Source: Sphingomonadales bacterium (GTDB taxonomy: Bacteria; Pseudomonadota; Alphaproteobacteria; Sphingomonadales; Sphingomonadaceae). Taken from it: a stretch of DNA of 53,180 nt. Below, piece after piece: positions 27,682-37,902 of this stretch. Below the pieces are notes generated by a model, which had not been told where the DNA came from, did not search any database, and saw nothing but the letters and a program-made list of their open reading frames with translations. Within the stretch, counting starts at the first letter, position 1, and each line of letters opens with the position of its first letter. A program made the position numbers and the translations under genes. Where the stretch lies: the NCBI GenBank assembly GCA_027489295.1, contig JAIYAA010000041.1:1-53180 (forward strand). Reading direction: 5' to 3'.

Positions 27682-28680
27682 TCATCCTAGGGCGCCGTCC
27701 GTGCCGGTCAGGGCGAGCAGCGCGAAGCTCGCGAGCCAGTGCTCGCCCATATAGTCGCCCGCCACCTCGCCGATCGCCGCGGCGAGATGCGTGTCGGCGC
27801 CCGAGCGCAGCACCGCCGCCCAGGGGGCGGTGCTGGGTCGCGCGAGGCTGCGCATCGCCCAGGCCCGGCTGAGATTGAGGCCATCGAGATGTGCGATCTT
27901 GCCGTCGCTCCGGTCGCTGACGGATGCGGGCAGGAACAGCGCCGCGGGCTGGCGCGCTCCGAGGTCCGGCAGGAAGGCGGCGAACCACGACGCGAACTGC
28001 TCGGCGGGCAGCAGCGCCTGCATCGCCAGCGCTTCCGTGAGGGTCGGCGAGAGAAAGTCCTCCCCGCTCGGTTCCCAGGCCTGCGCCGCGCGATCGCGCG
28101 CGAACCAGTCCCAGGCCCGCGACCGGAGCAGCGCCCGCAGGTCGTCGTCGCCCGCGACGCGCGCATAGCGTTCGGCCAGGACCAGCGCGAAGGCGGTGTT
28201 GGCATGAAAGCCCGCTCGCACCGGATAGTGCAGCTTGGGGAGATAGATCCGGAACCGCGCCACGAAGGCGTCCGCAAGCGGCTGGAGCGTGGCGGCATGC
28301 GGGCTCTTCGCCACGATCAGCTCGCTGGCCAGCATCAGCGCCCACGCCCAGCCATAGGGACGCTCGAAGCCGGCGGCGAAGGGCCTGTCGAGATAGGCGC
28401 ATTCCGCTGCCACCTTGTCGGGCGTGAACGCGCGCGCGAACAGCGCGTCGATCGCGGTGCTATCGGGCAGATCGGGGAACAGGCGGCGGAGGCGGGCGAG
28501 CAGCCAATAGCCATGGACGCAGCTGTGCCAATCGAAGCTGCCGTAGAAGATCGGGTGGACGATGCGCGGGACATAGGCATCGGCGTCCGCCGCCATGACG
28601 TGATCCGCCTTGTGCGGATATTCCCGTTCGACATGGCCAAGCGCGATGCGGGCGAAGCGGGCGGCGAGGTCTGGCGTCAT
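27682..28680 (-). CDS. DUF2891-family protein
   Basis: This is a 332-aa protein of the DUF2891 family. It has no signal peptide or membrane segments. Conserved patches seen are the early FYGSFDWHSCVHGYWLLARL, a tryptophan-rich RPYGWAWALMLASEL and SGEDFLSPTLTEALAMQALL; the pattern of helices suggests an alpha/alpha-barrel-like fold. It is the last gene of the MarR-DUF969-DUF979 operon, starting with an ATGA overlap. The divergent gene is a 5-oxoprolinase. Its association with 5-oxoproline transport genes points to a role in pyroglutamate metabolism, but no reaction is known to me. Confidence 0.82.
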   Translation of the reverse strand: MTPDLAARFARIALGHVEREYPHKADHVMAADADAYVPRIVHPIFYGSFDWHSCVHGYWLLARLRRLFPDLPDSTAIDALFARAFTPDKVAAECAYLDRPFAAGFERPYGWAWALMLASELIVAKSPHAATLQPLADAFVARFRIYLPKLHYPVRAGFHANTAFALVLAERYARVAGDDDLRALLRSRAWDWFARDRAAQAWEPSGEDFLSPTLTEALAMQALLPAEQFASWFAAFLPDLGARQPAALFLPASVSDRSDGKIAHLDGLNLSRAWAMRSLARPSTAPWAAVLRSGADTHLAAAIGEVAGDYMGEHWLASFALLALTGTDGALG

Positions 28681-29639
28681 TTCGGGCTTCCGGGGAACGC
28701 GAGCAGCACCATCGCTGCGACGTTGAAGACCAGCAGGAGCAGCGCCGTCGGCGCCTGGACGCGGATCACCGCGAACCGGTCGCGAAGCTCCAGCGCCGCG
28801 ACCGGCACGATGTTGAAGTTGGCCGCCATCGGCGTGAGCAGCGTCCCGCAGAAGCCGGACAGCATGCCCAGCGCCGCCACCGCGGCGGGGTTGGCGCCCA
28901 GCTGGTGGATCAGGATGGGAATGCCGATCCCCAAGGTCATGATCGGAAAGGCGGCGAACGCATTGCCCATCACGATCGTGAACAGCGCCATGCCAAGGCA
29001 ATAGGCGGCGGTCGCGGCGATCGGCGTATCCAGCGCCACCACGCCCAGCACGCTGCCCGCCACCACCTTGCCGACGCCGGCGAGCGCGAAGATGCCGCCG
29101 AGCGCGGCGAGCATCTGCGGCAGGATCATCGGCCAGCCGATCGCATCGACCAGCCTGCGGGATTCGGCGGCGGCGGCGCCGCGCGGCGGGCGGGTCAGCC
29201 ACAAGGCGAGGAGGAGCGCGATCGCCGCGCCCAGGGTCAGTGCCGCCAGCGTGACCTGCTTGGGATCGACGAGGGCAAGGCTGCCGATCCTGCCGTTCGG
29301 GACCAGCAGGGTACCGGCCAGCGTCACCGCGGGCAGCGCAAGCGCCGGCAGGAACAGCCGCATGCCGAGCCGCTGGGCGCTGCGTTCGCGCGCCGGTGCA
29401 TCGGTGGTGGGAACCGGGGCAGGGCGAAGGCCGGGGGTAGCCAGGGCAACCATCAGCAGCACGAGGCAGCCGCTCACCACGCTGGGAAGCCAGGGCCCTG
29501 CGCCCAGCGTGATCGCAAAAGCACCCCAGAAGGCGGCGTTGCGCCAGCGGCGGGGGGCGTGCCGGTCGCCGGCATGGTGCAGGGCAACCGTTGCCGGCAG
29601 CGTCGCGGCGGCAATGCCGATCGCGTCCAGGCCGATCAT
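28677..29639 (-). CDS. DUF979-family membrane protein, putative 5-oxoproline transporter subunit
   Basis: This is a 320-aa integral membrane protein with about eight to nine hydrophobic segments. It matches the DUF979 family, with late motifs FTIVMGNAFAAFPIMTLGIG and LSGFCGTLLTPMAANFNIVP. DUF969 and DUF979 genes are known to travel together beside 5-oxoprolinase genes and have been proposed to form a 5-oxoproline transporter. That arrangement is repeated here, with 5-oxoprolinase divergent. It overlaps both neighbours as ATGA, so DUF969, DUF979 and DUF2891 are translationally coupled. Transport itself is inferred from this association. Confidence 0.85.
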   Translation of the reverse strand: MIGLDAIGIAAATLPATVALHHAGDRHAPRRWRNAAFWGAFAITLGAGPWLPSVVSGCLVLLMVALATPGLRPAPVPTTDAPARERSAQRLGMRLFLPALALPAVTLAGTLLVPNGRIGSLALVDPKQVTLAALTLGAAIALLLALWLTRPPRGAAAAESRRLVDAIGWPMILPQMLAALGGIFALAGVGKVVAGSVLGVVALDTPIAATAAYCLGMALFTIVMGNAFAAFPIMTLGIGIPILIHQLGANPAAVAALGMLSGFCGTLLTPMAANFNIVPVAALELRDRFAVIRVQAPTALLLLVFNVAAMVLLAFPGSPK

Positions 29640-30301
29640 GCGCGCGGCCCCGTGCCGCGATCGAGGCGGAGCAGGCGCGCACCGTGGATCAGCAGCGCGG
29701 CGATCGCGGTGGGAATGGCCCATAGCGCCACTTCCAGCGGCGCCACGGCAACGCCCTCCTGCTGGAGGATCGCGCGGATCAGCAGGATCGAGCCGACCGC
29801 AATGAACACGTCCTCGCCGAAGAACAGCGCGATATTGTCGACGGCGGCGGCATGGGCGCGCAGCCGCTGGCCGACCTCGTCCGGGAGGGGTGCGCCGGCG
29901 TCGCGTTCCGCCGCGCCCTCGACCATCGGCGCCACGATCGGGCGCACCATCGGCACATGCCCGCCGAGCGCGGTGAGGCCGAGCGCGGCGGCCCCTTGCC
30001 GCAGCAGGAAATAGCCGATCAGCACGCGGCCCGCGGTTGCCTGGCGCAGGCCCTGCACCATGTCCCGCGCGCGCTCGCGCAGCCCGGCCCGTTCGAGCAG
30101 GCCGATCGCCGGCAGCGCCAGCCACGCCACCGCGAGAAACCGTGCGTCGACAAAGGCCTTGCCGATCATGGCGATCACCGCAACGGGGCCATGGCCGGCC
30201 GCCGCGGCGCTGGCGAAGGCGGCAAGCGTCACCACCGGCAGCGGATGGATGCGGAGCGCGAAGCCCAGGACGATGATGAGGATGCCCGAAAGGACCAGCA
30301 T
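29636..30301 (-). CDS. DUF969-family membrane protein, putative 5-oxoproline transporter subunit
   Basis: This is a 221-aa membrane protein of the DUF969 family with about five to six hydrophobic segments (the first is LVLSGILIIVLGFALRI). The conserved central region includes LPAIGLLERAGLRERA and DNIALFFGEDVFIAVGSILL. It pairs with the DUF979 protein as the proposed 5-oxoproline uptake system. It starts 10 nt after the MarR regulator stop and overlaps the DUF979 gene as ATGA. The partner enzyme gene, 5-oxoprolinase, lies on the other side of the regulator. Confidence 0.85.
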   Translation of the reverse strand: MLVLSGILIIVLGFALRIHPLPVVTLAAFASAAAAGHGPVAVIAMIGKAFVDARFLAVAWLALPAIGLLERAGLRERARDMVQGLRQATAGRVLIGYFLLRQGAAALGLTALGGHVPMVRPIVAPMVEGAAERDAGAPLPDEVGQRLRAHAAAVDNIALFFGEDVFIAVGSILLIRAILQQEGVAVAPLEVALWAIPTAIAALLIHGARLLRLDRGTGPRA

Positions 30302-30311
30302 CGCCGCGCGC

Positions 30312-30830
30312 CTAGAGCGTGGCCGCGGCGCGCGCCGCCTGGTTGTACTGGCCGGACAGTCGGCGCAGCAGGCCGGCGGCCTGTGCCAGGGCGGCCGCCT
30401 CCGGCCCGTCGGCGGCGATCGGTTCGGCCAGGACCGCCTCGCGGATCGCGCGATAGGCGGTGCAGAATTCCACCCCCGCCCGCGTGGCGGCGACGAGCTT
30501 TTCCTTGCCCGCGCGGTGCGTTTCGACCAGCCCGGCCTTTTCGAGCTTACGTATCGCGTAGGTGGCGAGGTGCGTGTCCTCGATGTCCAGCACCAGCGTG
30601 ATATCGGCGAGGCGCTTGGGCCGGTCGCGGTGGCGGACGGTATGCAGGATCAGCACTTCCAGCGGCGCGAGCGCGACACCGGCGGCCGCTGCACAGCGCG
30701 CGATCCAGCGATGATAGGCGGTGGCGGCGAGGGTGAGGCTGAACTCGACTTCGGAAAGCGCCGGCGCCGCGCCATCGGCCAGATGCGCCGAGGAAACGAT
30801 CGCTTTTCCGCTTGCCCGTTCCGGCACCAT
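30312..30830 (-). CDS. MarR-type winged-helix regulator
   Basis: This is a 172-aa protein with a MarR-like winged helix: a recognition region LADITLVLDIEDTHLATYAI (about 75-94) followed by the wing segment GLVETHRAGKEKLVAATRAG. It heads the DUF969-DUF979-DUF2891 operon and is divergent from the 5-oxoprolinase gene. It probably controls both directions from the 96-nt gap between them, where a palindrome CGACGA-T-TCGTCG is found. The ligand is likely 5-oxoproline or a related compound, by context only. Confidence 0.82.
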   Translation of the reverse strand: MVPERASGKAIVSSAHLADGAAPALSEVEFSLTLAATAYHRWIARCAAAAGVALAPLEVLILHTVRHRDRPKRLADITLVLDIEDTHLATYAIRKLEKAGLVETHRAGKEKLVAATRAGVEFCTAYRAIREAVLAEPIAADGPEAAALAQAAGLLRRLSGQYNQAARAAATL

Positions 30831-30888
30831 GACCCTCCGCTTTCGCCGCGCAGGGTTGCGCTGGTCGCGGGAACTGTCAACATTTAGA

Positions 30889-30901
30889 CGACGATTCGTC
30901 G
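30889..30901. promoter_or_regulatory. palindromic operator candidate in the MarR / 5-oxoprolinase gap
   Basis: CGACGATTCGTCG is a perfect odd palindrome, flanked by TTTA (30883-30886) and TAAA (30903-30906) at nearly symmetrical distance. It lies 26 nt upstream of the 5-oxoprolinase start and 59 nt from the MarR start, in an AT-rich patch likely to hold the promoters. Size and place suit a MarR-dimer site. Confidence 0.55.
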
Positions 30902-30926
30902 ATAAATTGTTTGCGAGGCTGGCGCG

Positions 30927-34505
<3,579 letters not shown>

Positions 34506-34561
34506 GGTCCGTACCCGCCAGGACGACCCGCAGACACGGCGCAGCGGGACGGAAAGGTGGA

Positions 34562-34637
34562 TGGTGCCGGTTGCAGGAATCGAACCCGCGACCTTCGGTT
34601 TACAAAACCGCTGCTCTACCAGCTGAGCTAAACCGGC
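34562..34637 (-). tRNA. tRNA-Thr (anticodon UGU)
   Basis: Read on the minus strand, a 76-nt cloverleaf starts GCCGGTT and ends AACCGGC-A-CCA, with the CCA encoded. The D arm contains AGCTCAGCTGGTAGAGC, the anticodon loop is TTTGTAA with anticodon TGT, and the T arm is GCGGG-TTCGATT-CCTGC. It decodes ACA-type threonine codons. The top pair of the anticodon stem (27-43) is a G-A mismatch. Confidence 0.95.
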
Positions 34638-34732
34638 CCTTGGTGTACCGCGGAGCGGGAACGGGCCGCATCTGAGCGGTTTGCCGCGGCGGGTCAAGCG
34701 GGAACGGGCGTGGATCGCCCCGCCGCGGGCAC

Positions 34733-34767
34733 AAAAAAAGCGCCTGCCCACCGAGGTGGACAGGCGC
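34733..34767 (-). terminator. rho-independent terminator of the TBDR operon
   Basis: On the minus strand a 13-bp stem (34755-34767 with 34740-34752, one wobble pair) with a 2-nt loop is followed by seven T residues (A-run 34733-34739 on the plus strand). It lies 25 nt after the TBDR 3 stop and ends the glycosylasparaginase-TBDR unit. Confidence 0.9.
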
Positions 34768-34791
34768 AGGCACTTGGGAACGGAGAGGGGA

Positions 34792-37700
34792 TCAGAACTT
34801 GACGGTGGCGCCCACCGCAACCTGACGACCCAGCGAGTCATAGCGTGCCGACAGCGTGTTGTTGCGCGACAGGCCATAGTTGTACGAGTTGGCGAGGATC
34901 GGCGGATCCTTGTCGAGGATGTTGTTCGCCGAGATGCGGAACGCGAAAATCTCGTTCACGCGGAAATTTGCCGCCAGATCGAAGTAATTATACGGCGAGA
35001 TCCGGTAGAAGGTCGTGCGCGCATTCGCCGCCGTGCCGCCCAGGGTTGCGTCGCCCGAGTTGGTGGTGTTGGTCAGCGGGCCGATATAGCGCCAGTTCAG
35101 CGAGAGCTGGAACTTCTGGTTCGGCGTCGTGTAGGTGCTGCGCAGGGTGTGCGACCAGCGCGGGATGAACTGGCCGCAATTATCGCCGAAATAGCCTTCC
35201 GAACAATCCTTCGTCGGCAGGATCGGCGAATCCTGGCCGCCGAGCAGTGTCGACAACGAGCCGTTGAAGTCGAAGTCGAGCTTGCCGATCCGGTCGCCCA
35301 GGCGGAGCGCATACTGCGCCTGGAAGTCCCAGCCATGCGCCTTGGACTTGTAGTAGTTGGTCGTGCCCTGGCGGATGAAGCCCGTGGTCGGGTTGGTGTT
35401 CGGCGTGCTGTACAGCGTGCCGTCCGCATTGCGCACAAAGGCCTTGCAGAAGAAGTCGCTCGCGGTCTGCACGCAGCCGCTCGAGAAGTAGCTATAGTCG
35501 TTGTAGCCGATCGAGTTGTTCAGATCGATCAGGTAGCGGTCGACCGACAGCGTCAGACCCGGCAGGAAGCGCGGACGCAGCACCACGCCGACGGTCTTGG
35601 TGTAGGCCGTTTCGGGATCCACCGTGAAGCCGCCGCTGCGATAGGTGCAGCCGACATCGGTCGGGCAGAGCAGGGTCGCGCTGCCGTAGAGGTTGTCGGC
35701 AAGACCGGTCGCCTTGCACGCCGCGCGCGAGGCCTGCGGGGCGCCGTAGACGGGAACCTGCTGACCGGTCTTCGGGTCGATCGAGGTGCTGACCAAGGTC
35801 GGTGCGCACGGGTCGCTATAAGCGGTCGTGATCCGGCCGTAGCTGATGTTCGCGCCCTGGCTGGCTTCCACCACCGTCGGCGCGCGCTGGGCACGGTTGA
35901 CCGAGCCGCGGAACGTGATGTCCTTGACCGGCGACCAGACCAGTTCGGTCTTCCAGGTGGAGAAGGTCTTGGGGTTGGTGTTGTACTTGGAAAGGCGGAA
36001 CGCGCCGTTGAACTGCAGCAGCTCGGCGAACGGCTTGTGCTCGACGATCGGTGCCTGGAGCTCGGTCATGCCTTCCCAGACATGCTGGCCCAGCGCGTTG
36101 TCGCTGCCGCCGTTGAGGTCGCGGTAGATCGCGTCGGCATAGCTCTTCAGCTTGTCCTCGCGATATTCCGCGCTGAACGCGATCGCCACGCCCTGCTCGG
36201 CCCAAGGGCTCTTGATGCCCATCTTGCCCAGATCGCCCTGCACGGTCGCGATGCCCTGATAGAGCGTGTTGATCGTGGTGGTGCGGCCATAGGTGCCGTT
36301 GGTCAGATAGTTGTACAGCGCGAGGTTGTTGGTCGCGGAGTTGGCGCTGAACGGATCGAAGGGCAGGCAGCCATCCGCGGTGCCCGAGGCGCAGGTCGCC
36401 TTGCCGTTGACCAGCACGGTGTCGAGCGACTTGTTCACCCGCGCATAATCGAGCGCGCCGGTGGTGAAGTCCTGCCGGTTGCGGGCATAGACGCCGCCCA
36501 CGTCATAGCTCCACCCGTCGGCGAAGCTGCCGCGGATGCCGCTGCTGATGCGGGTGCCCTGATTGATGTACGTGTCTTCCTGATCGGGCACGCCCGAAAA
36601 GCGATAGCGCAGCTCGATCGGCACGGCGGTGCCGGTGCCGGCTGCGCTGCCGCAGATCACCTGCGACTGGCTGGCAGACATGAACGGGTTGTTGCACTTG
36701 ACGACATAGGGGTTGTCGCTGATCGCGGTGTAGCTGAACACGCGCGCCGGGAAGAGGTTGACCGACTTGTCGCGGAACCACATCGCGTCGGTGTAGAGCG
36801 TCGCGGCTTCCGAAATCTCGAACTGCGCGAAGCCGCCGGCGTTCCAGCGGTGGGAATCGCGTTGGAAGGAATAGCCGTCATACGGGTTCATCGCGACGGC
36901 GGTCGAATAGGGGACGAAGGTACGGCTGCCGTCGGGATTGTTGATATAGGCATTGCCGTTGTTCGGGCCCGAACGCGGCGAGACATAGCCGGTCTTGGTG
37001 TAGGTGGAGGTGCTGCAGGTCAGCGGGCCGTCCTTGGCCGACTGGATCAGCTGGCAGCCCGAGGTCTCGCGTGCCGAATAGGGGACGAGATCGCCCTGGC
37101 GATAGTTCACATAGGCCTGGAGGTGCAGGCGGTCGTCGAACAGCTTCTTGCCGACGGTGAGCGCAAGGTCGGCACGGCCGCCATCGACGGCGAGTCCATG
37201 CGAAGGCTGAGCGAAGTTGTAGTTCTTCGCGGTCTGCGAAATCAGCCCGGCCGTGTTCTGGTGGACGTAGAAGTTGTAGTTGCCGTCCAGTCGGATGCCG
37301 GTGAAATCACGGTCCATCACGAAGTTGATGACGCCGGCCACCGCGTCCGAGCCGTAGACGGCGGAGGCGCCGCCGGTCAGCACGTCGGTGCGCTTGAGCA
37401 GCGCGGTGGGGATCATGCCGAGGTCTTCGCCGTTCTGCGTGCCGAGACGCTTGCCGTCGACGAGCACCAGCGTGCGCTCGAAGCCGAGGTTGCGCAGCTT
37501 GACGCGCTGGCGGCCGTCCGAATCCTGGTAGTTCTGCTGGCTGTCCGGCGCGACCTGCGGGAGGCGGTTGAGCACGTCCTCGATGTTCACCGCGGCCTGG
37601 AACTTGATCGCTTCCGAGGAGATCGAGGTGATCGGCGCGGCGGCGGTGGCGTTCGGGCGGCTGATGCGCGAGCCGGTGACGACGATCGTGTCGCTGGCGG

Positions 37701-37803
37701 GCGCGCTCTGGTCGGCGGGCGCCACATCCTGTGCCATCGCTGGCGCTGCGAAGAGCGTGGCGAGGCAACTGGTTGTTATGAGCAGTTTATCGATTGTACG
37801 CAT
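34792..37803 (-). CDS. TonB-dependent receptor, TBDR 3
   Basis: This is an outer-membrane transporter of 1003 aa. The signal peptide (MRTIDKLLITTSCLATLFAA, cut near AMAQ) is followed by a TonB-box-like DTIVVTGSRI, a plug (NIEDVLNRLPQVAPD, VLVDGKRLG, TGGASAVYGSDAVAGVINFV) and a barrel ending in VGATVKF. The plug form is typical of the second large TBDR class of sphingomonads and xanthomonads, different from the sugar-type TBDR 4 next to it. The ATG at 37803 follows GGGGATA at good spacing. It is the last gene of the glycosylasparaginase-TBDR 4-TBDR 3 unit and lies behind a long hairpin terminator, so its expression is probably lower. The substrate may be a glycopeptide or oligosaccharide from N-glycoproteins, by context. 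Confidence 0.92.
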   Translation of the reverse strand: MRTIDKLLITTSCLATLFAAPAMAQDVAPADQSAPASDTIVVTGSRISRPNATAAAPITSISSEAIKFQAAVNIEDVLNRLPQVAPDSQQNYQDSDGRQRVKLRNLGFERTLVLVDGKRLGTQNGEDLGMIPTALLKRTDVLTGGASAVYGSDAVAGVINFVMDRDFTGIRLDGNYNFYVHQNTAGLISQTAKNYNFAQPSHGLAVDGGRADLALTVGKKLFDDRLHLQAYVNYRQGDLVPYSARETSGCQLIQSAKDGPLTCSTSTYTKTGYVSPRSGPNNGNAYINNPDGSRTFVPYSTAVAMNPYDGYSFQRDSHRWNAGGFAQFEISEAATLYTDAMWFRDKSVNLFPARVFSYTAISDNPYVVKCNNPFMSASQSQVICGSAAGTGTAVPIELRYRFSGVPDQEDTYINQGTRISSGIRGSFADGWSYDVGGVYARNRQDFTTGALDYARVNKSLDTVLVNGKATCASGTADGCLPFDPFSANSATNNLALYNYLTNGTYGRTTTINTLYQGIATVQGDLGKMGIKSPWAEQGVAIAFSAEYREDKLKSYADAIYRDLNGGSDNALGQHVWEGMTELQAPIVEHKPFAELLQFNGAFRLSKYNTNPKTFSTWKTELVWSPVKDITFRGSVNRAQRAPTVVEASQGANISYGRITTAYSDPCAPTLVSTSIDPKTGQQVPVYGAPQASRAACKATGLADNLYGSATLLCPTDVGCTYRSGGFTVDPETAYTKTVGVVLRPRFLPGLTLSVDRYLIDLNNSIGYNDYSYFSSGCVQTASDFFCKAFVRNADGTLYSTPNTNPTTGFIRQGTTNYYKSKAHGWDFQAQYALRLGDRIGKLDFDFNGSLSTLLGGQDSPILPTKDCSEGYFGDNCGQFIPRWSHTLRSTYTTPNQKFQLSLNWRYIGPLTNTTNSGDATLGGTAANARTTFYRISPYNYFDLAANFRVNEIFAFRISANNILDKDPPILANSYNYGLSRNNTLSARYDSLGRQVAVGATVKF

Positions 37804-37856
37804 GAATATCCCCTTTTGTTGTCGTTGGTCGGCGCATGTCTCCCCATCGACATGCG

Positions 37857-37890
37857 AAAAGGGGAGCCGCGACGATCGTCGCGGCTCCCC
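37857..37890 (-). terminator. perfect 30-nt palindrome with T-tract between two TBDR genes
   Basis: GGGGAGCCGCGACGA (37861-37875) is followed at once by its exact complement (37876-37890), and on the minus strand by TTTT (37857-37860). It sits 12 nt after the TBDR 4 stop and 54 nt before the TBDR 3 start. It can act as a partial terminator that reduces TBDR 3 expression. Confidence 0.8.
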
Positions 37891-37902
37891 CGTCATTCCG
37901 GA

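Larger units (their letters stand above)
34506..34791. other. intergenic stretch holding a tRNA gene and a terminator
   Basis: Between the 5-oxoprolinase and TBDR 3 stop codons lie only the tRNA-Thr gene (34562-34637) and the terminator of the TBDR operon (34733-34767). Nothing else was recognised. Confidence 0.7.
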
